From Gemmatimonadaceae bacterium (GTDB taxonomy: Bacteria; Gemmatimonadota; Gemmatimonadetes; Gemmatimonadales; Gemmatimonadaceae): a DNA stretch of 64,000 nucleotides. The stretch spans positions 1 to 64,000 of the forward strand of contig JAICWO010000022.1 in NCBI GenBank assembly GCA_025934775.1, written 5' to 3'. The notes beneath the pieces were generated by a model. It saw only the letters and a program-made list of their open reading frames with translations, was not told the origin of the DNA and ran no database searches. Position numbers and translations under genes: made by a program. Positions 55,657 to 64,000 of this stretch are shown in pieces (within the stretch, counting starts at the first letter, position 1; each line of letters starts with the position of its first letter).

Positions 55657-57603
55657 ATGCGGTTGCATTCCGCGCTGTCGCTGCTGGCGATCATGGCACT
55701 CTCGCGCGGCGGCACGCCGACGGTGAGAGGGCGCCCGGCGATCCCGGTCGTGCAGTCGAACGCCAACGTCGAGCGCGCCGGTGTGCTCCGAGACAGCGTG
55801 CTCTCCGTGACGCTCGAGGCGACGGAGAGCCGGTGGTATGCGAATGGTACCGCGCGAGCCCCCATGAGCATTCCCGCATTCAGCGTAGCGGGAGAGCCGC
55901 CGCGCCTTCCGGGGCCGCTTGTGCGCGCGCCGGCGGGGAGGGCCATTCGGTTCTCGATTCGAAACACGCTTTCCAAGCCGCTCATCTTCCTCGTGCCTGC
56001 CGTGGCGCCCGGCGGCACGGGATCGACCCCCGCGGTGGACTCGACCATCATCGCGCCAGGCACGGTCGGCACGCTCACGGTGCACTATGGCGTCGCGGGG
56101 AACTACCTCTATCGCGCGCGGATCCCCGGCCGGAGCGGCGCGTTCTTCGGCTTTTCCGGACTGCTCGCCGGGGCGCTCGTGATCGATTCCGCTGGACCGC
56201 CGCCTCGCGCGCGCGACCGCGTGTTCGTGATCATGCAGACGCCGGACTCCGCGTTCGCCGCCTGCGCCGATACCGCGGCGCGCAATCCGGCGCGAGAATG
56301 CTCGGACACGCGCGACGTGTTCACCATCAACGGGCGCTCCTGGCCGTCAACGGAGCGCGTGCACGCGAACGTCGGCGATTCGCTCCATTGGAGAATTCTG
56401 AACGCGACGCACGACGTGCATCCGATGCACCTGCACGGGTTCTACTACCGCGTCGACCGGTTCCAGACGTTGCGCCGCGCCTCGGAGCAGCCGCCCGCGC
56501 CGGGACAGATGGTCGTGACGCAGTTGATGTCGCCGTTCTCGACGATGTCGATGACGTGGTCGCCCGATCGTCCAGGCGACTGGCTCTTTCACTGCCATTT
56601 TGCGATTCACCTGCAGCCCGATTCCCTCTCGGCGGCCGCGGACGACGCGTATCTGCGCGACATGTCGGGGCTGGTCATCGGGACGATCGTCAACGGGCGC
56701 CAGGGCGTCGTCGCGGCGGGTGAGCCCGCATCGAGGCATCTTCGCCTCGTCGCCGAAGCCGATGGTCCTTCACGCGAGGAGCGCGGTCGTCTCGAGTCGC
56801 CGGATTCCGTGCCCGCGATGCACTTCGTGCTCGAGGAGAACGGGCGTCGCGTCGAGGGCGGCGGGGATTTCAGCCCGGAGCTCGATCTCGTGCGCGGCGA
56901 GCCAGTCGCCATCACGATCGTCAACCATCTCGCGCTGCCGACGAGCATTCACTGGCACGGGATCGAAGTGGAAGACAGCTACATGGACGGCGTGCCAGGC
57001 TTCAGCGGTTCGGGCACGCGCCTGACGCCCGCGATCGCGCCAGGCGATTCGTTCGTCGCGCGATTCGCACCGCCGCGCGCGGGGAGCTTCATGTACCACG
57101 CGCACGTGGATGATGCGCGCGAGCAGGTGGCGGGGCTCGAAGGGGCGCTCATCGTGCGTGCGGCCGGCGCACCGCGCTCCGTGGACGATCACGTCGTCTT
57201 TCTCAAAGGCTATCAGGGAATGAGGCGTCACCCGGTCGAGATCAATGGGCGCGCGGATCCCGACACGATCGTCCTGCACGCCGGCCGGCCGGCCCGCTTC
57301 CGCATCATGAATCTTTCGACCGTCAACCCGTCGCCGCAGGTGTGGCTCACCGCGCGGCGGGACAGCGCCACGGTATTATCCGCCGACTCCCTGCTCGTAT
57401 CCTGGCGGCTGATTGCGAAGGACGGATTCGATGCCGCCGACGCCCTGCGCATGCCGCAGCGCGCGATGCGCGTGGTCGCTGACGGTGAGACTTACGATTT
57501 CGAATACACTCCACAGCATCCGGGCGCGTTGCGGCTAGAGTTTCGCTCCAACAACCCACAACACGTGTTGGTGATTCGGGTGCCTCTGCGCGTGGATCCT
57601 TAG
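55657..57603 (+). CDS. multicopper oxidase with permuted copper-binding motifs
   Basis: A 648-residue exported oxidase made of about four cupredoxin domains. The copper motifs come in unusual order: HPMHLHG (255-261) and HCHFAIHL (312-319), then HWHG (432-435) and HAH (481-483). In laccases and CueO-like enzymes HWHG and HxH come first. The first and last domains look degenerate, so the trinuclear site should form between inner domains. Cys 313 is the type-1 ligand. GGAGG precedes ATG 55657. Substrate unknown; it neighbours two cellulases and a synthase. Confidence 0.82.
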   Translation: MRLHSALSLLAIMALSRGGTPTVRGRPAIPVVQSNANVERAGVLRDSVLSVTLEATESRWYANGTARAPMSIPAFSVAGEPPRLPGPLVRAPAGRAIRFSIRNTLSKPLIFLVPAVAPGGTGSTPAVDSTIIAPGTVGTLTVHYGVAGNYLYRARIPGRSGAFFGFSGLLAGALVIDSAGPPPRARDRVFVIMQTPDSAFAACADTAARNPARECSDTRDVFTINGRSWPSTERVHANVGDSLHWRILNATHDVHPMHLHGFYYRVDRFQTLRRASEQPPAPGQMVVTQLMSPFSTMSMTWSPDRPGDWLFHCHFAIHLQPDSLSAAADDAYLRDMSGLVIGTIVNGRQGVVAAGEPASRHLRLVAEADGPSREERGRLESPDSVPAMHFVLEENGRRVEGGGDFSPELDLVRGEPVAITIVNHLALPTSIHWHGIEVEDSYMDGVPGFSGSGTRLTPAIAPGDSFVARFAPPRAGSFMYHAHVDDAREQVAGLEGALIVRAAGAPRSVDDHVVFLKGYQGMRRHPVEINGRADPDTIVLHAGRPARFRIMNLSTVNPSPQVWLTARRDSATVLSADSLLVSWRLIAKDGFDAADALRMPQRAMRVVADGETYDFEYTPQHPGALRLEFRSNNPQHVLVIRVPLRVDP

Positions 57604-58013
57604 TAGCCGCTCAGCCCGCGATTCACGAGCATCGGACCGATCTCGGGATCGTGGCCCGTGAAATCGCGGAACATCTTCGCGAGATCTTCCGTGTTGCCGC
57701 GCGAGAGCACCATGTCGCGGAAGCGATCGCCGTTCGCGCGCGTGAGCCCGCCGTGCGCGTCGAACCAGGCGGCCGCGTCATCCGCCAACATCTCCGTCCA
57801 GAGATACGCGTAATACCCCGCCGCGTACCCGTTCGCCCAGATGTGCAGGAAATAGCTCGGCTCGTAGTCGGCGTCGTGAATCTTGTCGAATGGCGGCGCC
57901 TGAAAGGGGAGCGTGCTCTTCGCGAGCAGCGGATTCTGGCGCGTCTGTGCCGCGGCGGTCGAGGCGAGCAGCAGTGCGGCGCACGGCGGGAGCAGTCGAC
58001 GAAAACGAATCAT
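57600..58013 (-). pseudogene. internally deleted M3-family (Dcp-like) peptidase remnant
   Basis: A 137-residue in-frame reading. It has a signal peptide (LLLASTAAAQ), then the N-terminal start of secreted M3 dipeptidyl carboxypeptidases (NPLLAKSTLPFQAPPFDKI), and then jumps within a few residues into the extreme C-terminus of that family (YFLHIWANGYAAGYYAYLW...MFRDFTGHDPEIGP). About 500 residues with the HExxH zinc site are missing. It is translated in principle but cannot be a peptidase. The ATG overlaps the stop of the M1 gene and the stop overlaps the oxidase stop. Confidence 0.8.
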
Positions 58014-60010
58014 CAGCGCTTTACCCAGTGATTGTTCGAGCGATCGACATCGGGGAACACGTTCTCCGGATCGATGTCGATCGAGGCGACGGTGGCCGGG
58101 TTGTCGCGTGAGAATGCATACGTCGACGCCCCGGTGAGCCACACGTCCACTGGAACAATGTATCGCTCGGTCGCGCCGCTCGTTCGCTTCACCGCCAGCC
58201 GAACCGGCATCGGCGCGAGTCCGCGATTCTCGATCGTCACCACGAGCCTGTCGCCGACGGTCGTCACCGGCCCGATCGCCTGATCGAGGGTCCACGTCTC
58301 GTACCACCACGTTCGGAAGAACCAGGACAGGTTCTGCCCGCTCAGGCTCGAGAAGGTATTGAAGAAATCGTACGGCGTCGGATGCTTGTCGAGCCAGCGC
58401 AGTCCGTAGGTGTGATAGATGTTGATGAAGTTCTCATCCCCGAGCAGCGCCCGCAGCGACATCATGTTGGTCGCCATCTTGTCGTACGTCGCGATGCTGT
58501 ACGCCGCGGTGCCGACCGGGAACTGGTCGGCGGGGCGCATGAGCGGGACCTCGCCGCCGCCGAGGGCGAAGTCGAGGTACGACTTCCGGGCGATGCTCTC
58601 GCGATCGTAGCCCTTGAAGAACGCCTGCATGCCCTCGGCCTGATTGAATCGAGTGAGTCCCTCGTCCTGCCACGCGTACCGGCGTTCGTCCGAGCCGACC
58701 TGCATCGGGAACCACATGTGCCCGGTCTCGTGGACGAGGACGGAGTAGAGGGCGAGCGTGTCGCGCGGGCCGCCGACGCACGTGAGCATCGGGTACTCCA
58801 TGCCGCTGCACGACGACGGCCCTTCGATCGCGGTCATCTGCGGCCACGGATACGGCCACAGGTAGTGTGATAGAAATTCAATTGAGGATTGCTCATATCC
58901 GGCGGATCGGTCCCACGCCCATCGCCGCGCCTCCGGGCGATAGAACGTGTAGATCGCCGTGGTGTCGGGCCGGCCGCGATTCGTGCGGTCGCCGGCGATC
59001 GCGCGCGTCGCGTCCCAGAGCCACGTCCGCGACGCGCCCCAGTCGAAGTCGCGCACGTTGTCCGCATGGAAGCGCCACGTGACCGCGCCGTCGAACCCGG
59101 TGTTCGTCGCCTTCGTGGGACCGGCGCCCCGATCGCGGTCCGTGACGACGTGCACGGTGGCCGTGCCGCGCCGCGCCTGCGCGAGGCGGTCGCGCGTCTG
59201 GCGCGAGAGCACTTGATCGGCGTTCGTCAGCTCGCCGGTCGCGCCGACGAGCCAACCCTGCGGCAGCGTGATGTTCACGTCGTAGTCGGCGTAGTCCATG
59301 TAGAACTCGCCGGTGCCGAGGTACGGGTCCGTGTGCCATCCGTCGACGTCGTCGTACACGGCGAGCTGCGGATACCAGTACGCGACCATGAACGTGTCGC
59401 CCGTCGAGCCTTCGCGCGGCGCACCGTCGGGCGGCACCTGGAAGTCCCACGCGATGTCCAGATCGAGCGAATCGCGGGGCGCGAGCGGGCGTGGGAGCCG
59501 GATCTGCATGCGCGTCCCGTCGATCGAGTAGCCGGCGCCCGTGTCGCGCTTCGCGAGCGCGTCGCCCCACGCCGAGATGCGGAGGATCTCGGTCCCGCTC
59601 GTGACCGGCACGAGCACGGTGCGCGGCGACGACGGCGCGAAGAGGTTCTGATTCAGATACACCCACACCGCGCGAAGCGTGTCGGGCGAATGGTTGAAGT
59701 ACCGAACCGTCTCGCGGCCGTTGATCTGACTCGTCGCCGTCACCAGCTCGGCGTCGATGTGATAGCGCGCGAACTGCTGCCAGTACCTCGGCCCAGGCGC
59801 CCCGGTGCGAGTGCGCGTGCCGTTCGCGACCGCGCGCGCAAAGCCGCGCGATTCGGTGATCGGGTAGGGAATCGGATTGCGCGGCGCGGCGGCCGGCGGC
59901 GGAGTCGCCGGTTTGGGAGCAGCGCGCAGATTGGCGATCGTCGCACACGAGGCGACGAGCGACAGTGCGGCGAACGCGGAGAGGCGCAGACGGATCGCGG
60001 AGCGGATCAC
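58013..60010 (-). CDS. M1-family metallopeptidase, lipoprotein
   Basis: A 665-residue zinc aminopeptidase-like enzyme. The N-terminus has a lipobox (LSLVASC) after a GTG start. An M1 beta-domain precedes the catalytic domain with SCSGMEYP (variant of GAMEN), HETGHMWFP as zinc site and WQDEGLTRF supplying the distal Glu. The C-terminal domain is short compared with PepN. It would trim peptides in the periplasm. Its stop overlaps the start of the M3 remnant, so both are in one transcript. Confidence 0.86.
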   Translation of the reverse strand: MIRSAIRLRLSAFAALSLVASCATIANLRAAPKPATPPPAAAPRNPIPYPITESRGFARAVANGTRTRTGAPGPRYWQQFARYHIDAELVTATSQINGRETVRYFNHSPDTLRAVWVYLNQNLFAPSSPRTVLVPVTSGTEILRISAWGDALAKRDTGAGYSIDGTRMQIRLPRPLAPRDSLDLDIAWDFQVPPDGAPREGSTGDTFMVAYWYPQLAVYDDVDGWHTDPYLGTGEFYMDYADYDVNITLPQGWLVGATGELTNADQVLSRQTRDRLAQARRGTATVHVVTDRDRGAGPTKATNTGFDGAVTWRFHADNVRDFDWGASRTWLWDATRAIAGDRTNRGRPDTTAIYTFYRPEARRWAWDRSAGYEQSSIEFLSHYLWPYPWPQMTAIEGPSSCSGMEYPMLTCVGGPRDTLALYSVLVHETGHMWFPMQVGSDERRYAWQDEGLTRFNQAEGMQAFFKGYDRESIARKSYLDFALGGGEVPLMRPADQFPVGTAAYSIATYDKMATNMMSLRALLGDENFINIYHTYGLRWLDKHPTPYDFFNTFSSLSGQNLSWFFRTWWYETWTLDQAIGPVTTVGDRLVVTIENRGLAPMPVRLAVKRTSGATERYIVPVDVWLTGASTYAFSRDNPATVASIDIDPENVFPDVDRSNNHWVKR

Positions 60011-60133
60011 GAGACGAATCGAGAGGTTGAGGAGAACTTACCGCGGTGCGGTGCGTCTTGAACTGCAATGCTGCGGAGAACGGCCGGATGTTGCGGAACC
60101 GCGCGGAGACCGCGGGAACGGTCGTGACGACTG

Positions 60134-60160
60134 GTCATCGCGAGCGGAGCGAGGGATCTG
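60134..60160. repeat. dispersed GTCATCGCGAGCG extragenic repeat
   Basis: GTCATCGCGAGCGGAGCGAG followed by GGATCTG is another member of the repeat family seen at 582, 11008 and 15543. It lies in the 270-bp gap between the divergent M1 and S9 peptidase genes; the remainder of that gap shows nothing else recognisable. Confidence 0.6.
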
Positions 60161-60282
60161 GTGTCGGGGTCGCGGAACATGGGACTTCGCGTCTCGTCCG
60201 TGGCGTCCGGCGCGCCTCGCGAGAGCGCTTCCTCCGCACCGCACGTATATTCGGCAACCGTTCGTCACCCGCTGGAGATCAC

Positions 60283-63144
60283 ATGCCCCCCACCACTTCC
60301 GTCGCACGTCGCGCGATCGCCGCGTTCGGGCTGATCGCGCTGCTTCCCGCCGTCAGCGTCGCGCAGAACAACGGCTCCGGACCCGCGCAGCAGGGTGCCG
60401 CCAAATCGGATCCGGGCACGAAGAAAGTCCTCGGCCTCGCCGACATTGGCCGCTGGAGCCGGATCGCCAACGCCGAGCTCTCGAGCGACGGCAAATGGAT
60501 GGCCTACGTCCAGACCCCGAACGAAGGCGACGGCACGCTGCACCTCCTGGAGCTCGACGGCTCGAAGACATTCACCGTGCCGGTTGGCTCGGCGCCGGAG
60601 CTTTCCGAGGACGGGAAATTCGTCGGATACTACGTGAGCCCGCCCGAGCGCGCGGGACGCGGTGGTCGCGGCGCGGCCGGCGGCGGCCGTGGTGGGCGCG
60701 GCGGCGCTGGTGCCGCGACGGCGCCAGGCGCTCCGGCGCGCAAGTTCGAGCTCCGCGAGCTCGCGACCGGGGCGTCGTGGGACGTGCCGACGGCGCAGTC
60801 GTTCAAATTCTCTAAAGACTCGCGTTGGATCGCGGTGCGGACGAACAAGGCCGATCCCGCCGCGAAGCACAGCGGCGCGGATCTCGTGCTCCGCGAGCTC
60901 GCGAGCGGCATCGTGCAGAACATCGGCAACGTCAATCTGTACGACTTCGATCGGACCGGTCACCTGTTCGCGTACACCGTCGACGCCGCCGAGGGCACCG
61001 GGAACGGCATCTACGTCGTGGATCTCGCCACGAACCAATCGCGCGTGCTGAGCTCCGCGCCGGCGATCTACGACCAGCTCGCGTGGGCCGACTCGAGCAA
61101 CGGACTCGCGGTGCTCCAGGGCGACACGCTCAAAGGCAAGGTGCAGCGCGTGAACGCGCTCCTCGTCTGGCGCGACGCGTCACGCGCCGATGCGCCGGTC
61201 GTCTACGATCCGCGCAAGGACGCGAGCTTCCCGAGCGGCTTCGTGCTCAGCGAGTTCGCGGCGCCGCGCTGGTCGCGTGACGGCTCGCGCCTGATCGTCG
61301 GAATCAAGGAACAGGAGGACGCGCGTCCGAAATCCGACGAGCCGCAAGCGAACGTCGACGTCTGGCATTGGAAGGACGACGAAGTGCAGTCGGTGCAGAT
61401 GGTCCGCATCGCGCAGGAGCGGCGCGCCACGCTGCCGGCGGTATTCGAGCTCTCGAATGACAAGCTCGTACGGGTGGGCGACAGCGCGATGAGCGTCGTG
61501 ACGCCGACGGCGGATCCCCGCTGGGCCATCGGCCGCATCGACACCACGTATCGCGGCGAGGTGGCGTGGGGTGGCAGCCACGGCGACTACTATCGCGTGA
61601 ACACCGCGACCGGTGAGCGGACGCTCATCGACACGAAGCTGATGCGCACGATGGGCAGCTCGCCCAACGGGCGCTGGTTCCTCTATCTCAAGAACGGCCA
61701 GGTGATCGCGTACGATCTCGAGGCCAACAAGCATGTGGCCATCGGCGGCGGCATCAACTGGGTCGACGTCACGGACGATCATCCCTACGAGAAGCCGATC
61801 TACGGCGTCGCGGGCTGGTCGAAGGACGGCAAGTACGTGCTGCTGAATCATCGCTTCGATCTCTACGCGGTGCCGCTCGACGGCGGCAAGCCGGTGAATC
61901 TCACCGCCGGCGTGGGCGACGCGCAGCAGATTCAGTTCCGTCTCGTGCGCCTCGATCGCGCGAGTGCGGGCGGTCGCGGTGGACGCGGCGGGTTTGGATT
62001 CGCGGCGCAGCAGGAGGACGATCCCGGCGTGGATCTCACCAAGCCGCTGCTTCTCTCGGCGTACGGCGAATGGACGAAGAAGTCCGGCTATTACACCGTG
62101 TCGATGGGCGGCAAGCCGGCGCCGCTCATCTATGACGACGAGGACATCGGGCAGGCGGTGAAGGCGAAGAACGCCGATCGCGTGGTCTTCACGCGGCAGG
62201 ACTTCGCCGAGGCGCCGGACTACTGGGCGACGACGACGAGCTTCGCGTCGCCGAAGAAGGTGACCGATGCCGATCCGATCATCGGTGAATACCGTTGGGG
62301 CAAGCGGATGCTCGTGGACTACACCAACAGCAAGGGCGTGAAGCTCCAGGGCATTCTCACGCTGCCGGCGAACTACGAGCCGGGCAAGAAGTACCCGACA
62401 CTCGTATACTTCTACGAGCGGCTGTCGAACACGCTGCACCAGTTCCCGATGCCCGTCTTCGACGACCGTCCGCACTTCGCGGAGTACGCGAGCGACGGCT
62501 ACGTCGTCTTCGAGCCGGACATCGCGTATGAGACGGGGAAGCCGGGCAGCTCGGCGCTCGACTGCGTGACGAGCGGCGTGAAGAAGGTGATCGAGCTCGG
62601 ATACGCCGACCCCGCGCACATCGGCATTCAGGGGCACAGCTGGGGCGGATATGAGACTTCGTTTATTCTCACACACTCACACATGTTCGCCGCGGTCGTG
62701 ACCGGCGCGCCGCCGACGGACCTCATCAGCTTCTACGACGAGACGTATCCCGGTTCCGGGACGCTGCAGCAGGGAATCGTCGAGGTCGGGCAGGTGCGGA
62801 TGGGCGGCAATCCGTGGGACGACAAACAGGAGTTCGAGGACCAGTCCGCGGTCTTCAACGTGCGGAACATCACCGCGCCGTTCCTGATCCTGCAGGGCAC
62901 TGCCGACAACGCGGTCGACTGGCATCAGGGACTCGAGCTGTACGGTGCGGCGCGGCGGTGGGGGAAGAAGGTGATCTTCCTCTCGTACCCGGGCGAGCCG
63001 CACCACCTGGCGAAGAAGGAGAACCAGAAGGACTTCCAGCAGCGGATGAAGCAGTTCTTCGATCACTACCTGAAGGGCGCGCCGGAGCCGAAGTGGATGG
63101 CCGACGGCGTCCCGCAGACGCGGAAGGGCGGCCCTGTAGAGTGA
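60283..63144 (+). CDS. secreted S9-family prolyl-oligopeptidase-like peptidase
   Basis: A 953-residue exported serine peptidase. A signal peptide (ALLPAVSVAQ) is followed by a beta-propeller interrupted by a Gly/Arg-rich loop (RGGRGAAGGGRGGRGGAG, about residues 125-142; a second near 565). The alpha/beta-hydrolase domain has the nucleophile in GHSWGGYE, Asp in GTADNAVDW and His in GEPHHLAKK. GGAG lies before ATG 60283. It resembles the dipeptidyl-peptidase group common in this phylum. Its 3' 275 bp are overlapped antisense by the amidase reading. Confidence 0.88.
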   Translation: MPPTTSVARRAIAAFGLIALLPAVSVAQNNGSGPAQQGAAKSDPGTKKVLGLADIGRWSRIANAELSSDGKWMAYVQTPNEGDGTLHLLELDGSKTFTVPVGSAPELSEDGKFVGYYVSPPERAGRGGRGAAGGGRGGRGGAGAATAPGAPARKFELRELATGASWDVPTAQSFKFSKDSRWIAVRTNKADPAAKHSGADLVLRELASGIVQNIGNVNLYDFDRTGHLFAYTVDAAEGTGNGIYVVDLATNQSRVLSSAPAIYDQLAWADSSNGLAVLQGDTLKGKVQRVNALLVWRDASRADAPVVYDPRKDASFPSGFVLSEFAAPRWSRDGSRLIVGIKEQEDARPKSDEPQANVDVWHWKDDEVQSVQMVRIAQERRATLPAVFELSNDKLVRVGDSAMSVVTPTADPRWAIGRIDTTYRGEVAWGGSHGDYYRVNTATGERTLIDTKLMRTMGSSPNGRWFLYLKNGQVIAYDLEANKHVAIGGGINWVDVTDDHPYEKPIYGVAGWSKDGKYVLLNHRFDLYAVPLDGGKPVNLTAGVGDAQQIQFRLVRLDRASAGGRGGRGGFGFAAQQEDDPGVDLTKPLLLSAYGEWTKKSGYYTVSMGGKPAPLIYDDEDIGQAVKAKNADRVVFTRQDFAEAPDYWATTTSFASPKKVTDADPIIGEYRWGKRMLVDYTNSKGVKLQGILTLPANYEPGKKYPTLVYFYERLSNTLHQFPMPVFDDRPHFAEYASDGYVVFEPDIAYETGKPGSSALDCVTSGVKKVIELGYADPAHIGIQGHSWGGYETSFILTHSHMFAAVVTGAPPTDLISFYDETYPGSGTLQQGIVEVGQVRMGGNPWDDKQEFEDQSAVFNVRNITAPFLILQGTADNAVDWHQGLELYGAARRWGKKVIFLSYPGEPHHLAKKENQKDFQQRMKQFFDHYLKGAPEPKWMADGVPQTRKGGPVE

Positions 63145-64000
63145 CCGTCCGCGCAAAGGTCGGCTTCCGGCGCGCCGGCGCGGCTTGCTCGAACGCATAT
63201 GCCAGTTTCAGCAACGTCGGCTCGCTCCACGCCCCGCCAACGAACGAGATGCCGACCGGAAGTCCGCGCACCTGGCCCATGGGGACGGTGATGTGTGCGT
63301 AGCCTGAGACGGCCGCGGGCGCGGTGAAGGATCCGCCGCCGCCCGCGTCGCCGTTCACCAGATCGATGAGCGACGCCGGCCCCTGCGTCGGCGCGACGAT
63401 CGCCTGCAGTCTGTGCTTCGCGATCGTCGCGTCGATCCCCTGCGCGCCCATGAGGCGCCGGTTCTTCGCCAGCTCGTCGAGATACTTCTTCTCGGTGAGC
63501 GGGCCCTTCTTCTGCGCCATCTCCATGATCTCCTGCCCGAAGTAGCGCAGCTCGCGCGACGCGTTCGCCGTGTTGAACGCGATCACGTCGGCGAGCGAGC
63601 GCACGCGCACGTTCGGCGGCGTCTGGCTCAGGTACTTGTTCAGATCCGTCTTGAACTCGTACAACAGGAGATCGAACTCGGAGTCGTCGGTCTGGCCCGC
63701 GGTGGCGATGTCGGCGGGATCCACGACCACTGCGCCATGATGCTTCATCAGGTCCAGCGCGGACTCGAAGACCTTGTCCGTGTCCGGGCTGTAGCCCGTG
63801 TAATGCTTGCGCGCGACGCCGATGCGCGCGCCTTTGAGCCCGTTCGCGTCGAGGAATTTCGTGTAATCGGTGAACGCGTGGCCTACGCTCGCCCTCGTGG
63901 CCACGTCGCGCGGATCGACGCCCGTGAGCGCCCCAAGGAGGATGGCGGCGTCACGCACGGTGCGGCACATCGGACCGGCCGTGTCCTGGCTGTGCGCGAT
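62870..64000 (-). CDS. amidase-signature family enzyme, N-terminus beyond the window, extended C-terminus
   Basis: A partial gene running off the right edge. It includes the amidase-signature end AHSQDTAGPMCRTVRDAA next to the edge, so the nucleophile-bearing core lies outside the window. The C-terminal half matches the family to LKLAYAFEQAAPARRKPTF, where members normally end. No stop follows; the frame continues about 95 codons, antisense to the S9 gene, to TGA at 62870, in Arg/Ser/Pro-rich residues. The true end is uncertain. Confidence 0.72.
   Translation of the reverse strand: MAHSQDTAGPMCRTVRDAAILLGALTGVDPRDVATRASVGHAFTDYTKFLDANGLKGARIGVARKHYTGYSPDTDKVFESALDLMKHHGAVVVDPADIATAGQTDDSEFDLLLYEFKTDLNKYLSQTPPNVRVRSLADVIAFNTANASRELRYFGQEIMEMAQKKGPLTEKKYLDELAKNRRLMGAQGIDATIAKHRLQAIVAPTQGPASLIDLVNGDAGGGGSFTAPAAVSGYAHITVPMGQVRGLPVGISFVGGAWSEPTLLKLAYAFEQAAPARRKPTFARTVTLQGRPSASAGRRRPSTSAPARPSGSDRRTASSAAGSPSGSPSSPGGAARPGTRGRSPSSPTAAPHRTARVPDASRPRCRQCPAGSGTAR

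Noticed and set aside
57600-58310. A longer N-terminal version of the M3 remnant starting near 58310
   Set aside because: The added residues are an Arg/Asp-rich shadow of the M1 gene, while ATG 58013 opens a clear signal peptide and overlaps the M1 stop.

Overview
The window (64 kb, very GC-rich, near-continuous coding on both strands, no rRNA, tRNA, transposase, integrase, phage gene or CRISPR array seen) reads as ordinary chromosome of a Gram-negative-type, aerobic soil or sediment bacterium, most likely Gemmatimonadota. This rests on family content rather than a marker gene: a ~1,060-residue VPS10/BNR-propeller protein, secreted S9, S10, M1 and M3 peptidases with Gly/Arg-rich low-complexity stretches, a carboxypeptidase-regulatory/TonB-plug protein, a PadR regulator paired with an ADOP-type ABC permease, a Ser/Thr kinase with a long repeat-containing tail, DinB, and dispersed 'GTCATCCCGAGCG' extragenic repeats. 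Many genes end in ATGA, GTGA or TGATG overlaps with the next, so short translationally coupled operons are the rule.

Layout. 1-2.7 kb: small membrane proteins, a long palindromic repeat, a dihaem cytochrome c of the reaction-centre-subunit family and a Ycf48-like propeller. 2.8-11 kb: housekeeping and metabolic genes (Ca2+/H+ antiporter, threonine dehydratase, PAP2 phosphatase, thioesterase, polyphosphate-glucokinase-like ROK kinase, DinB). 11-19.3 kb: VPS10/BNR protein, lipoproteins, Lgt, a DUF4105 protein and an erythromycin-esterase-family protein, followed by a repeat island (19.3-19.7 kb). 19.7-22 kb: a tightly overlapped operon of small enzymes including an AAC(6')-like acetyltransferase. 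22-35 kb: S10 peptidase, a MatB-like acyl-CoA synthetase coupled to an MFS transporter, NlpC/P60, OPT transporter, SET-domain protein, creatininase family, DoxX. 35.1-39.5 kb: a two-gene molybdopterin oxidoreductase complex (ferredoxin fused to an NrfD-type membrane anchor, plus a catalytic subunit). 39.5-42.6 kb: ADOP permease and PadR with a probable operator. 42.6-45.8 kb: Ser/Thr kinase.

45.9-57.6 kb is the most interesting part: a polysaccharide locus apparently tied to cyclic di-GMP at two levels. A cellulose-synthase-like GT2 with two C-terminal PilZ domains is coupled to a DUF5009/HGSNAT-like membrane acyltransferase, an outer-membrane protein and a PIG-L deacetylase. It is flanked by a DUF3131 protein and two GH6 cellulases. 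One GH6 gene has a well-formed sigma70 promoter and a GEMM-type (c-di-GMP-I class) riboswitch whose 3' end contains the ribosome-binding site. A multicopper oxidase with its copper motifs in permuted order lies beside the second GH6. The locus lacks BcsB, BcsC and GH8, so it is not a standard bcs operon.

57.6-64 kb: an internally deleted M3 peptidase remnant, an M1 peptidase, an S9 peptidase and an amidase that runs off the right edge and overlaps the S9 gene antisense.
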